A DNA stretch of 64,000 nucleotides, taken from Cellvibrionaceae bacterium. Its GTDB lineage: Bacteria; Pseudomonadota; Gammaproteobacteria; Pseudomonadales; Cellvibrionaceae. Below, one piece after another: positions 1-8,195 of this stretch (the stretch's first letter is position 1; each line of letters opens with the position of its first letter). The notes beneath the pieces were generated by a model that made no database searches, was not told the DNA's origin, and saw nothing but the letters and a program-made list of their open reading frames with translations. The stretch spans positions 62,001 to 126,000 of the forward strand of contig JAGKWQ010000018.1 in the NCBI GenBank assembly GCA_021151825.1. Direction: 5' to 3'. The position numbers and the translations under genes were made by a program.

Positions 1-95
1 TAATGCAAGTGAAAGATTGGCCGTATTCATCGTTTCATAATTATGTGAAAAAAGGTATCTATCCCGTTGATTGGTGTGGTCACAACAAACCGTAA
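1..95 (+). mobile_element. 3' end of a REP-associated tyrosine transposase (RAYT/TnpA_REP), cut by window edge
   Basis: Only the last 30 or so codons lie in the window. They read VKDWPYSSFHNYVKKGIYP, then VDWCG, and end at TAA 93-95. The pattern DWPYSSFHxYVxxGxYPxDW is the typical C-terminus of Y1-type REP-associated transposases, which act on REP palindromes elsewhere in the genome. The catalytic HUH and Tyr motifs lie upstream of the window, so activity cannot be judged. A REP-like hairpin with a GTAG head at 36987-37033 fits a genome carrying this family. Identification rests on the recognised tail motif. Confidence 0.8.
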
Positions 96-155
96 CACAT
101 GCTCGATTAATTGTGATTGTAGGTTGGAAGATATTGGTACTGGAACGATGGTCAA

Positions 156-755
156 TTGCCTTTTGGGAATAAAAATATTACAGCTGCTGTTGATGCGGCG
201 GGTAATCCAGTCGTGTGGGTGTTTACGTTTGATGGTTGTGGTGTTTCTTGTGAAAATGCGGTGAAAGAATTGCGCAGTCGCAATGTGCCGTTTGAGGAGA
301 AGGTGATTAGCCCTGATCGCGCCGATGAAGCGGATTATAAATTATGGAAGAGCTATGGCATCGGGAATAATTTTCCGCTGTTGGTGATGGGTAAACAAAG
401 CCTTACCGGTTTTTATATTCCTGATATGGCGAGCCTTTTGGGGAAAACATTTGGGGAACTTTATCTTACCCAAAACGAAGCACAGTATTTCAAAGAACAT
501 TTTAATGCGGATGGTTCACCACGGATTGTTCTTTATGGTACTGACTGGTGCCCACATTGCGCTGCCCTGCGTAAAGAGTTGCGCGCAAACCAGGTAAGTT
601 TTGCAGATATTGATGTGGAAAAAGGCGGTAATAAAAACCAGTTGCTCCAGACGATGGGAATATCCGGTTATCCCGCCACCTGGGTGGGTTATACGCGTGT
701 TAAAAATGGATCAAATTTTTCTGACATCATGACGTTGTTAAAAAAATCGCAATAG
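156..755 (+). CDS. thioredoxin/glutaredoxin-like protein with two redox motifs, probably 5'-truncated
   Basis: About 199 aa if started at TTG 156. It has two thioredoxin-fold-like halves. The first carries CGVSC after a VVWVFTFDG strand (about residues 20-35). The second carries CPHC in VLYGTDWCPHCAALRKEL (about 128-145), followed by GISGYPATWV, the cis-Pro loop of thioredoxin/glutaredoxin folds. The likely role is thiol redox chemistry; the substrate is unknown. There is no signal peptide. The frame stays open upstream to codon 123 with no ATG or GTG, and a stop (TAG) lies at 120-122, so the original start and probably a secretion signal seem to have been lost next to the transposase. A low-efficiency TTG start cannot be excluded. 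Confidence 0.6.
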   Translation: MPFGNKNITAAVDAAGNPVVWVFTFDGCGVSCENAVKELRSRNVPFEEKVISPDRADEADYKLWKSYGIGNNFPLLVMGKQSLTGFYIPDMASLLGKTFGELYLTQNEAQYFKEHFNADGSPRIVLYGTDWCPHCAALRKELRANQVSFADIDVEKGGNKNQLLQTMGISGYPATWVGYTRVKNGSNFSDIMTLLKKSQ

Positions 756-1083
756 ATAAAACATTTACTCGCGGCTTTTCTTGTTGTAGTAGTGTGTCAT
801 CAAAAGAATGATTTTGGCGACACATTGGGGAAAACTGCTATTTCATTTATAAAAATTTGTGCCCTATGTCTGGGCAAAAATGTGAAGTTGCTAGTTTTTT
901 GAGCAAAAATACATTGCTGTTGTCGCATTAATCAACATCAAAAAATCTTATTCAGTTTCCATTCAAAAAAGCACAAGACGTCAAAAAATTTTGTGCTACC
1001 ATCCTTAAATTGCACTTATTACACAAATTGCATTAATTACATAACTTGGTAGATCAAAACCACATAAGAGGCTAAGAGCGCAG
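756..1083. other. AT-rich intergenic region ahead of the eCIS operon
   Basis: No credible coding frame was seen on either strand. It separates the redox gene from the first eCIS gene and should hold the eCIS promoter. A weak sigma-70-like pair is possible: TTGCAC at 1010-1015 and TAATTA at 1034-1039 (18-bp spacer), about 45 bp before the GTG start at 1084. A short hairpin (TGCCC at 860-864 with GGGCA at 872-876) is followed by A residues and is too weak to call. No operator is recognisable. Confidence 0.4.
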
Positions 1084-1659
1084 GTGATTCAGGCGGCGAT
1101 TAACCATTTGGCAACGCAGCTAAATGCTCACCTCAAACGCACCAATAATCTCACCGAAGATATTGTTGTGGTCTCAAGCCTGGTGGAAAGCGATGGCAAT
1201 GTTGCAGCCAATACGAATAATAAATTGGTGTTATTGCTGACCAACATTGAAAAAGATACTGTCCCCAATGCGAATGCAGTGCGTGCTACCGGTTTTGATG
1301 GCCGTGCATTAGTGGGCAGCCGTTCGTTATATTTAAATTTGTATGTGATGCTCGCGGCGAATTTCAGTGGCAGCAATTATCCGGAAGCCCTGAAATTTAT
1401 TTCCAAAGCCATCGCATTTTTTCAGATGCAGCCAGTGTTTGATAAACAGTCGACACCGGATCTGGATTCGCGCATCGATAAACTCGTTTTGGATATCGAG
1501 AACCTGAATATTCAGGATTTAAGTAATCTCTGGGGTTTATTGGGCGGGAAATACCTTCCCTCGGTTTTCTATCGCGTACGCATGGTAACCATCAACCCTG
1601 ACAATGTAATTGCACAATTGCCTTATGCGACTCGTCCGCAAAGCGATGTGCGCGGTTAA
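1084..1659 (+). CDS. DUF4255 (Pvc16-like) tail terminator of the eCIS
   Basis: 191 aa from GTG 1084, preceded by purine-rich AAGAGCGCAG. The sequence fits the Pvc16 N-terminal/DUF4255 family: an N-terminal helix (IQAAINHLATQLNAHLK), a central NKLVLLLTNIEKD strand region, and SRSLYLNLYVMLAANFSGSNYPEALKFISKAIAFFQ, the hallmark of this family. In characterised eCIS particles this protein caps the tube and sheath at the distal end. It is first in a run of same-strand genes encoding tail, baseplate and ATPase proteins. The length is normal for the short form, and the gene looks intact. Confidence 0.9.
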   Translation: MIQAAINHLATQLNAHLKRTNNLTEDIVVVSSLVESDGNVAANTNNKLVLLLTNIEKDTVPNANAVRATGFDGRALVGSRSLYLNLYVMLAANFSGSNYPEALKFISKAIAFFQMQPVFDKQSTPDLDSRIDKLVLDIENLNIQDLSNLWGLLGGKYLPSVFYRVRMVTINPDNVIAQLPYATRPQSDVRG

Positions 1660-1706
1660 TCGCTAATATAAATTTATTATTGAAATAATTAGCAAAGGAC
1701 ATTGTT

Positions 1707-2516
1707 GTGGCGCAGTTTAAACCTGTCTTCACGCTTGGGGTAGCTCACGCTTTTTTTGCGGATGGGCGGTGTACACATTTACATTTTGAACCCACCCCTG
1801 CGACTGAAAGATTGTTGCGGCGCTATCAATTACTGGTACGTCACAACGATATTGGCTTCTCGTTAGTTGCTGATCTCGATAATTGGATAACGGCGGATGA
1901 TGATGAATCTGTGCTGCGTTTTAACGCTTATGCACAGGATAATTATTTTGGTTTTTATACGGCGGAAACCGAAGGTTTATACACACCGCTCTATGCAACC
2001 AATAAAAATATTACAGCGGATAACAGTAGCCTTGTATTACAGCGCGAGCCGCCGCCACAATTGCAAAGCGAATATTCCGCACGAGTAAAGCCCGGCACAC
2101 GCAGGCCAGTACTGGTTGTCGATATAGATTTAAATGACAGCACATATGCTGCTGCCAAGACTGCGGCAGCAGAAACTTTTTGGTTGCGCTTTAATACCCG
2201 CGAGCTCTATTGGAAATATTATTTTTTTGGCGAACTGGCAAAACTGGAATTGGACATCCATGATTTAGGTTCGCCCAATGCAATAGGTTTCGATCAAAGT
2301 GATGAGCCTGTTGCTAAAAACGGTAAGGCGTTTATTTCGCAAATTCCCATTGCAATGAACAGCGAACCGAAGCAGCGCTTTCAACTGAAGGATAAAAACA
2401 ATTCAGGCAAGATTTTGATCAGGCGTTTACCTAACGCAGGAATTAATCTGATCAGCAAGAGCAGGAACCTCAAGGGGCAGCAAATTCTTGTTGCAGAAAT
2501 TTATGTCAATCAATAG
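1707..2516 (+). CDS. eCIS-linked protein of unknown function, between terminator and sheath genes
   Basis: 269 aa from GTG 1707, with AAAGGAC as ribosome site 8 nt upstream. The N-terminus reads FKPVFTLGVAHAFFADGRC, followed by FEPTPATERLLRRYQLL. I recall this layout from unnamed proteins beside other eCIS loci but know no function for it. No signal peptide, membrane segment or catalytic motif is visible. The rest looks beta-rich, with a possible second domain after about residue 130 (RRPVLVVDIDL). Position and strand suggest an assembly or structural role. Its stop lies just before the damaged 5' end of the sheath gene. Confidence 0.6.
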   Translation: MAQFKPVFTLGVAHAFFADGRCTHLHFEPTPATERLLRRYQLLVRHNDIGFSLVADLDNWITADDDESVLRFNAYAQDNYFGFYTAETEGLYTPLYATNKNITADNSSLVLQREPPPQLQSEYSARVKPGTRRPVLVVDIDLNDSTYAAAKTAAAETFWLRFNTRELYWKYYFFGELAKLELDIHDLGSPNAIGFDQSDEPVAKNGKAFISQIPIAMNSEPKQRFQLKDKNNSGKILIRRLPNAGINLISKSRNLKGQQILVAEIYVNQ

Positions 2517-2603
2517 CACTGAAAGGAACCCACAGCAACTCCAGCTACACCTCTCACCCCACCGGCTGATGATGCGACTGACGAAGAAAAGAAAGCTTTT
2601 GCC

Positions 2604-3974
2604 GTGGCCAAAGCTAAGCAAGATGTTGCTGCTATTGCAGGCATAACTGTAAATCCGGATTTGTTCAGCGGCGATGAAGAAGATTTTTCAGGCGGCAAAG
2701 ACAGTAAATATTTCCTGTCATTAGATGGCCCTTATTACTTGCTGTATCGCAGTATCAATCTGTTTTTCCAGAACGGTGGCGGTGCTTGTTATATTGTTTC
2801 TGTGGGCACATACAGCGCTAAAGAAATTAAATCTGCAGAGCTGGCCAGCGGGATTGAGCTGCTGAAAAAAGAACAAGAGCCAACCATGCTGGTTATTCCG
2901 GAAGCTGTCTCATTGGGTGCCGCTAAAAAAGATGGTGCCACTGACGGCGCTGAATGTTTTACCTTGCAGCAGGCAATGGTTAATCATTGTGGTTATGAAA
3001 TGAAAAACCGTTTCGCTATCCTCGATGTATTTGGTGGTTTCCAGGACAACCGCGATAACTCGTGTATCGATACTTTCCGTTTGAAAATGTCTACTAATTT
3101 TCCAGCGTTCAGTGCGGCTTACTATCCCTGGTTAAATACGTCGATTGTACCGGTGAGTGAATTGTCATTCCGCAATGTGCACACAGACAACCTGGATGAG
3201 TTGGTAAAACTGTTGACGCTGGAAGTGCTTGAGAATGTACCGTCTGCGAAAAAGCAGGACAGTATTATTGCGGAAATCAATAAACTGACCACCATTGCTA
3301 GCAAGAGTGCTGCAGAAAATAACGAGCTGCACAAAACGCTCAGTGCAGTTAGCCCGCTCTACAATCAGGTTCTTACCGGTATTCAACATAAATTGAATTT
3401 GCTGCCGCCAAGTGCTGCACTGGCTGGTATTTACACCATGGTTGATAACTCACGCGGCGTGTGGAAAGCACCTGCAAACGTGAGCTTGAGTGCAGTCTCA
3501 TCGCCAACGGTAAATATCAATCACGAAGAGCAAGAAGATCTCAACGTAGATACCGCCGGTAAATCTATCAATGCTATTCGCACCTTTATTGGTGAAGGTA
3601 CATTGGTATGGGGCGCGCGCACACTTGATGGCAACAGCCTCGATTGGCGCTACATCAACGTGCGTCGCACGATGATCATGCTGGAAGAGTCTGTGCGTTT
3701 GGCTACCAAAGCCTATGTGTTTGAACCTAACGTGGCCAATACCTGGGTGACCATTAAAAGCATGATCAGCAACTTCCTCGCCAGTGTATGGAAGCGTGGT
3801 GGCCTTGCCGGTTCCAGCCCGGAAGATGCATTCAGTGTTCATGTCGGTCTGGGTGAAACCATGACTGGAGAAGATATTCTTGAAGGAATTTTGCGTGTAA
3901 CTGTATTGGTGGCGCTGAGCCGTCCAGCGGAATTTATCGAGATCACCTTCCAACAGCAAATGCAAAAATCCTGA
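2604..3974 (+). CDS. eCIS contractile sheath protein (Pvc2-like), N-terminus missing
   Basis: The body is a clear contractile sheath: NGGGACYIVSVG (about residues 55-66), a YYPWL segment, SRGVWKAPANV (about 280-290), VWGARTLDGNSLDWRYINVRR (about 330-350), FEPN, WKRGGLAGSSPEDAFSV, and a C-terminal LSRPAEFIEITFQQ strand. The frame stays open upstream of GTG 2604 to 2523 (coding KEPTATPATPLTPPADDATDEE) with no ATG/GTG/TTG there. A good ribosome site (AAAGGAA, 2523-2528) sits where the normal start should follow. The usual N-terminal arm with a PGVY(I/V)EE motif is absent. The simplest reading is a deletion right after the ribosome site, or an assembly gap. It is the only sheath gene in this cluster. 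Confidence 0.85.
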   Translation: MAKAKQDVAAIAGITVNPDLFSGDEEDFSGGKDSKYFLSLDGPYYLLYRSINLFFQNGGGACYIVSVGTYSAKEIKSAELASGIELLKKEQEPTMLVIPEAVSLGAAKKDGATDGAECFTLQQAMVNHCGYEMKNRFAILDVFGGFQDNRDNSCIDTFRLKMSTNFPAFSAAYYPWLNTSIVPVSELSFRNVHTDNLDELVKLLTLEVLENVPSAKKQDSIIAEINKLTTIASKSAAENNELHKTLSAVSPLYNQVLTGIQHKLNLLPPSAALAGIYTMVDNSRGVWKAPANVSLSAVSSPTVNINHEEQEDLNVDTAGKSINAIRTFIGEGTLVWGARTLDGNSLDWRYINVRRTMIMLEESVRLATKAYVFEPNVANTWVTIKSMISNFLASVWKRGGLAGSSPEDAFSVHVGLGETMTGEDILEGILRVTVLVALSRPAEFIEITFQQQMQKS

Positions 3975-4085
3975 TAAACGAATGCAAGATTAACGCACGG
4001 TTTTATTTTTCTCCGCAGCATTTTCTGTAGAACGATAAAACCGCGCAAGAATGTTAACCATTGATTAATTAAGGCAGAGATAATC

Positions 4086-4544
4086 ATGGCAGAAGACGGC
4101 TCAACACAGTCAGCCAATATATGGCCACTCCCCAAGTTTCATTTTGAAGTGAAATGGGATACCAACGTAATGTCCTTCCAGGAAGTAAGTGGGTTGGATA
4201 TTCAATCAGAAGAAATTAAATATCGCTCTGGTGACAGCAAAGTATTTTCTGTTGTGAAAATGCCGGGCATGGTGAAGTTCAGTAACGTCACCATGAAAAA
4301 AGGTGTATTCAAAGGCGATAACAAATTCTGGGATTGGCTCAACCAGATCAAACTCAATACCATCAAGCGTGTTCCGGTCACCATCAGCCTGCTGGATGAA
4401 TCCAGTGCGCCGACAATGGTATGGACACTCAAAAATGCCTGGCCAACCAAAATTACCTCTACTGATTTAAAAGCGGAAGGTAATGAAGTTGCGATCGAGA
4501 GCATTGAAATTGTTCACGAAGGCTTGACCATCGCTAACGGTTAA
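4086..4544 (+). CDS. eCIS inner tube protein 1 (gp19/Pvc1-Pvc5 family)
   Basis: 152 aa, ATG 4086, preceded by AAGGCAGAG. It belongs to the T4 gp19-like phage tail tube family: WPLPKFHFEVKWDTNVMSFQEVSGLD near the N-terminus, then the KMPGMVKFSNVTMKKGVF hairpin, WLNQIK, and the C-terminal WPTKITSTDLKAEGNEVAIESIEIVHEGL signature. Hexamers of this protein would stack into the inner tube that the sheath drives through a target envelope and that carries cargo in the lumen. It lies 110 bp after the sheath gene and 19 bp before a second tube paralogue; two tube genes are usual in eCIS. Confidence 0.93.
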   Translation: MAEDGSTQSANIWPLPKFHFEVKWDTNVMSFQEVSGLDIQSEEIKYRSGDSKVFSVVKMPGMVKFSNVTMKKGVFKGDNKFWDWLNQIKLNTIKRVPVTISLLDESSAPTMVWTLKNAWPTKITSTDLKAEGNEVAIESIEIVHEGLTIANG

Positions 4545-4563
4545 TCGCGAGTGAATACTTAAT

Positions 4564-5043
4564 ATGCCTGCAAGTTCAGCAGCAAGCACAGAAGGCGGTT
4601 TTTATCCGCCTTCTGCGTTTTATTTCAAGGTGGTTTTTGGCAACAGTGCTAATAGCCCCGATGCGTCGTTTCAGGATGTCTCTGGCATCAGCAGTGAAAT
4701 GACGGTCGAGGAAGTCCCGGAAGGTGGTGAGAATCGTTTCGTCCACAAATTGCCGCGCGGGGTAAAAAATCCCAACCTTGAATTAAAGCGCGGTATTGCC
4801 GCTTCAACATCGCCATTGGTGACCTGGTGCCAATCGGTGTTCGAAGGCGGTTTGAACGCAACTATAGTGCCGCAAACGATTCGCGTGTATTTGCTCGATG
4901 AAAATGCTGCACCGTTACGCGGATGGGTATTTGTTAATGCATTTCCAGTGAAGTGGGAAGTGGAAGGTTTTAATTCCACCAAAAACGAAGTTGCAATCGA
5001 AAAAATTTCATTCAGCTACAACTATTCCAAGCGTATTAAATAA
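4564..5043 (+). CDS. eCIS inner tube protein 2 (gp19/Pvc1-Pvc5 family, probably the tube initiator)
   Basis: 159 aa, ATG 4564. It has the same fold family as the preceding gene: FYFKVVFGNSANSPDASFQDVSGIS, KLPRGVKNPNLELKRGI, WCQSVFEGG, and VNAFPVKWEVEGFNSTKNEVAIEKISFSYNYS at the end. It is clearly divergent from tube protein 1. In characterised eCIS one tube paralogue forms the bulk tube while another adapts the tube to the spike. The position next to the baseplate genes suggests the adaptor role, by inference. No anomalies. Confidence 0.92.
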   Translation: MPASSAASTEGGFYPPSAFYFKVVFGNSANSPDASFQDVSGISSEMTVEEVPEGGENRFVHKLPRGVKNPNLELKRGIAASTSPLVTWCQSVFEGGLNATIVPQTIRVYLLDENAAPLRGWVFVNAFPVKWEVEGFNSTKNEVAIEKISFSYNYSKRIK

Positions 5044-5075
5044 AACGCAGAAATCCGTTACCTGGATGAACGATT

Positions 5076-5243
5076 ATGGCCATCGAAATTAAACAGTTAC
5101 TGATTAAATCCAGCGTTGTGGATGATGTGTATCAGGAAGATAACTCCCGCGCAGATATTTCTGCCGAAGCCATCAAATATGAAGTGCTTGAGGAGTGTCG
5201 CCGTTTAATTCAGGAAATGCTGAACGATAAAGGACAGCGTTAA
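5076..5243 (+). CDS. DUF5908-type small eCIS protein
   Basis: 55 aa, ATG 5076 to TAA 5241-5243, starting MAIEIKQLLIKSSVV and ending with a helical segment (ECRRLIQEMLNDKG). It fits the small DUF5908 proteins that sit between tube and LysM genes in eCIS clusters: a beta strand xIEIKxLxIK, then a C-terminal amphipathic helix. The exact role is not known to me. It ends 2 bp before the next start, so it is certainly in the same operon. Confidence 0.8.
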   Translation: MAIEIKQLLIKSSVVDDVYQEDNSRADISAEAIKYEVLEECRRLIQEMLNDKGQR

Positions 5244-5245
5244 CC

Positions 5246-5923
5246 ATGCCAGTCGCTTCCGGTACCAAAATCAAATTAAAAATTTCACCGTGTGACGTCA
5301 GCGATGGTGTCGCCACCGTGAATGGCGATACACCCTTTCAAGCGCTGATTAACCCTGAAGAGTACTCGCACACATCCGCGATTAAATACGCCGACAATAA
5401 AGCGATTGGCCCCGGTGGCGAAAAAAAATATAACAAGTCAGTTCCAGATAAAATTGAATTTAAAGAAATGGTGTTGGATGGCACTGGTGTAGTACCCGGT
5501 ACCACAACTACAGTGCTGCAGCAGGTCGCCCTGTTACGCAAAGTTGCCTATACCTATGATGGCACTGAACACGAACCACCCGTGGTAGAAGTGTCTTGGG
5601 GGCCATTATTATTTAAAGCGCGCCTTGAATCCCTCGATGTTAAATACACACTATTCAAACCCAGCGGTGAACCGCTACGCGCGCGCGTCACGTTAAAATT
5701 TACCGCGTTCACTACTACCGAAGAAGTTTTTCGTTCAGCGAGTATGGAATCACCGGACTTAACCCATCTGGTCGAAGTGAAAGCGGGTGATACCTTGCCG
5801 TTATTGTGTTATCGCATTTATAAAGACAGTAGTTATTACCTCGCTGTTGCAGAATTTAATCATCTCCGTAATTTCCGCGAATTGGTGCCCGGCCAGTTTT
5901 TGCGTTTTCCTCCGCTGGTGTAA
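5246..5923 (+). CDS. eCIS baseplate protein with C-terminal LysM domain (Pvc7-like)
   Basis: 225 aa, ATG 5246. The N-terminal part (about 1-165) contains FQALINPEEYSHTSAIKYAD and VEVSWGPLLFKARLESLDVKYTLFKPSGEPLRARVTLKF, which mark the contractile-injection-system LysM proteins (T4 gp53-like). Residues about 172-225 form a LysM module (HLVEVKAGDTLPLLCYRIYKD, ending PGQFLRFPPL). It is expected to clamp the baseplate hub to the tube. It lies between DUF5908 (2-bp gap) and the spike gene (3-bp gap). Intact and of family length. Confidence 0.92.
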   Translation: MPVASGTKIKLKISPCDVSDGVATVNGDTPFQALINPEEYSHTSAIKYADNKAIGPGGEKKYNKSVPDKIEFKEMVLDGTGVVPGTTTTVLQQVALLRKVAYTYDGTEHEPPVVEVSWGPLLFKARLESLDVKYTLFKPSGEPLRARVTLKFTAFTTTEEVFRSASMESPDLTHLVEVKAGDTLPLLCYRIYKDSSYYLAVAEFNHLRNFRELVPGQFLRFPPLV

Positions 5924-5926
5924 ATC

Positions 5927-7717
5927 ATGGCTGTATCTCCTGCAATAAATGCTAGCGGTGTTGTCTCCTATACCATTTCGGTAGATGGCACGGATCTGCC
6001 GACGACTATTGAAATAGTTTCCATCGATATCAGTTGTTGTGTGAATCGCATTAACACCGCAACGCTGGTGTTTAATGACGGCAATATGCCGGAAGCAAAA
6101 TTTCCCAACAGTGATAGTGCGACTTTTGTGCCCGGCGCAGCTATTAAAATCCAGCTGGGTTATGACCAACAAATTGTTGAGGTTTTTTCCGGCATTATTA
6201 TCAAACACTCGGTAAAAATTTCCGGCAACAACGCTGCGCGTTTAATTGTTGAATGCAAAGACAAAGCAATTGCAATGACCACCGGTCGTAAAAATGCCAA
6301 TTACCTGAATAAAAAAGACAGCGATATTATTACGGCATTGATCGGTACTTATTCGGGACTCAGCGCGACAGTCACCGCGACAACATTCGAACATAAAGAA
6401 TTGGTGCAGTTTTACTGTAGCGATTGGGATTTTATGCTCGCGCGCGCGGAAGCTAACGGTATGTTAGTCACGCTGGAGGCGGGAGCGGTTAAGGTGGCAC
6501 CACCTGCTGTGAGTGCTGCTGCGGTATTAACGGTGACTTATGGAATGGATTTAATTGAATTCAGTGCAGAGTTGGATGCACGTCATCAATTTAGCAATGT
6601 CACTAGCAACGGTTGGGATCTCGCTACCCATCAATTACTGCAACAACAAGCTACACCGGAAGCATTAAACAGCCAGGGTAATGTTACTTCCGCTACGCTT
6701 GCCGGAGTGCTTGCGCTCAGCGATTTCCGTTTGCAAAGCACCATCCCGCAAGACAGCAGTTTGCTCACCTCCTGGGCCAAAGCCCAGCAATTAAAATCCG
6801 GCCTTGCACGCATTCGCGGTCAAGTCAGTTTCCAAGGCAGTGCGCTGGCAAAACCCGGTGTCATTATTGAACTCGCTGCGGTGGGTGATCGCTTTAATGG
6901 CGATGCATTTATCAGTGGTGTACATCACCGTGTGGTTGATGGCGATTGGACGACGCGCGCCGAATTCGGTATGTCACCTAACTGGTTTACTGAAGCCAAT
7001 GAAGTAGAAGCGCCGCTCGCTGCGGGATTAACTGCGGGCATTAGCGGTTTGCATGTCGGTACCGTAATGAAGCTGGATGAGGACCCGGAAAGCCAATATC
7101 GCATCCAGGTGTCGATTCCGGAAATGAGTGCAACTACCGATGGTTTTTGGGCGCGGCTCGCGAATTTTTATAGCTCGAATACGTTCGGCGCATTTTTCTT
7201 GCCGGAAATTGGCGACGAAGTGGTATTGGGATTTTTTAATGATGATCCCTCGCACCCGGTTATCCTTGGCAGTTTGTATTCCAGCAAAAATGTTTCTCCC
7301 TATACACCGGAAGCAGCCAACAATACCAAGGCGCTGGTGACGCGCACCAAAATGAAAGTGGAATTCAACGAAGAGAAAAAAATTATCACCATCATCACAC
7401 CGGCAAATAACCAAATCGTTATCAGTGACGATGGAAAATCAATTTTATTGCAAGATCAAAACAGCAACAAAGTCACACTGGATTCAGCGGGGATTACGTT
7501 GGATAGCCCCAAAGACATCACTTTAAAAGCGCAAGGAAAAATTGTACTCAATGCGACCAGTAGTGTTGAAGTTACCGCGCAACAGGATATCAAGCAAACC
7601 GGATTGAATATTACTAACACCGCCAACATTGGCTTTACTGCGAAAGGTAGCGCCACGGCGGAAGTTTCTGCCAGCGGCACCACGACGATCAAAGGTGCCA
7701 TGGTGATGATCAATTAA
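5927..7717 (+). CDS. eCIS central spike protein (VgrG/gp27-gp5-like, Pvc8)
   Basis: 596 aa, ATG 5927. Residues about 1-340 match the gp27-like hub (YTISVDGTDLPTTIEIVSIDI; VFSGIIIKHSVKI; the HKELVQFYCSDWDFMLARAEANGMLV signature). About 370-460 is the gp5-like OB fold (HVGTVMKLDEDPESQYRIQVSIP, then GDEVVLGFFNDDPSHPVILGSLY). About 480-596 is a repetitive beta-prism needle (ITLDSPKDITLKAQGKIVL, SVEVTAQQDIKQTG) ending KGAMVMIN. It would trimerise as the piercing spike and be capped by the PAAR protein encoded next. There is no C-terminal effector extension. Confidence 0.95.
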   Translation: MAVSPAINASGVVSYTISVDGTDLPTTIEIVSIDISCCVNRINTATLVFNDGNMPEAKFPNSDSATFVPGAAIKIQLGYDQQIVEVFSGIIIKHSVKISGNNAARLIVECKDKAIAMTTGRKNANYLNKKDSDIITALIGTYSGLSATVTATTFEHKELVQFYCSDWDFMLARAEANGMLVTLEAGAVKVAPPAVSAAAVLTVTYGMDLIEFSAELDARHQFSNVTSNGWDLATHQLLQQQATPEALNSQGNVTSATLAGVLALSDFRLQSTIPQDSSLLTSWAKAQQLKSGLARIRGQVSFQGSALAKPGVIIELAAVGDRFNGDAFISGVHHRVVDGDWTTRAEFGMSPNWFTEANEVEAPLAAGLTAGISGLHVGTVMKLDEDPESQYRIQVSIPEMSATTDGFWARLANFYSSNTFGAFFLPEIGDEVVLGFFNDDPSHPVILGSLYSSKNVSPYTPEAANNTKALVTRTKMKVEFNEEKKIITIITPANNQIVISDDGKSILLQDQNSNKVTLDSAGITLDSPKDITLKAQGKIVLNATSSVEVTAQQDIKQTGLNITNTANIGFTAKGSATAEVSASGTTTIKGAMVMIN

Positions 7718-7767
7718 TTTTTTAATGAATAGCTAATTCAAAAATATTATCAACGAGTAAAAAAACT

Positions 7768-8058
7768 ATGCCACCAGCTGCGCGACTTACAGATATGCAT
7801 GCTTGCCCAATGACCACCGGACCGGTGCCCCATGTTGGTGGCCCTATCATCGGCCCCTGTGTAGCGACAGTATTGATTGGTAAATTGCCGGCTGCAGTGG
7901 TAGGTGACTCGTGTGTTTGCGTTGGTCCACCGGACTCAATTGTGAAAGGCTCGGCAACCGTGTTCATCGGCAATATGCCTGCTGCACGCATGGGCGATAC
8001 CACTGCACACGGCGGTAATATTGTACTAGGTCTTCCTACGGTAATGATTGGTGGATAA
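7768..8058 (+). CDS. PAAR spike-tip protein (Pvc10-like)
   Basis: 96 aa, ATG 7768. It carries repeated PAAR elements: MPPAARLTDMHACP at the start, GPPDSIVKGSATVFIGNMPAARMGDTTAHGG in the second half, and a final GLPTVMIGG. Conserved His and Cys residues (HAC, CVCVG, TAHGG) could bind the tip metal ion. It would sharpen the spike trimer. No toxin extension is present. It directly follows the spike gene. Confidence 0.93.
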   Translation: MPPAARLTDMHACPMTTGPVPHVGGPIIGPCVATVLIGKLPAAVVGDSCVCVGPPDSIVKGSATVFIGNMPAARMGDTTAHGGNIVLGLPTVMIGG

Positions 8059-8086
8059 TCAAAAACAATATTTAAGAGTAAGAATT

Positions 8087-8185
8087 GTGTTTGATTTAAA
8101 ACCGTATGTGACATGGATACCGATTCGAGCCTGCAAGGATGTATTTATTAAATTAAATACTGCTCTTGCACTGACGAATAGATGA
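8087..8185 (+). CDS. possible 32-aa ORF between PAAR and gp25 genes (weak)
   Basis: The 137-bp gap between the PAAR and gp25 genes contains GTG 8087 to TGA 8183-8185, beginning MFDLKPYVTWIPIRACKDV. AAGAG lies about 8 nt upstream. No homology is recognised. It could be a micro-gene of the baseplate operon, a remnant, or chance. The spacing is unusual in an operon whose other junctions are mostly short. Confidence 0.25.
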   Translation: MFDLKPYVTWIPIRACKDVFIKLNTALALTNR

Positions 8186-8195
8186 GATACAAAAA

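Noticed and set aside
3498..3965. 155-aa minus-strand open frame inside the sheath gene
   Set aside because: Antisense shadow of the conserved sheath C-terminus; His-rich composition arises from the opposite-strand codons.
7722..8114. 130-aa minus-strand open frame opposite PAAR
   Set aside because: Lies antisense to a clear PAAR gene; no start site support and repetitive composition mirrors the PAAR repeats.
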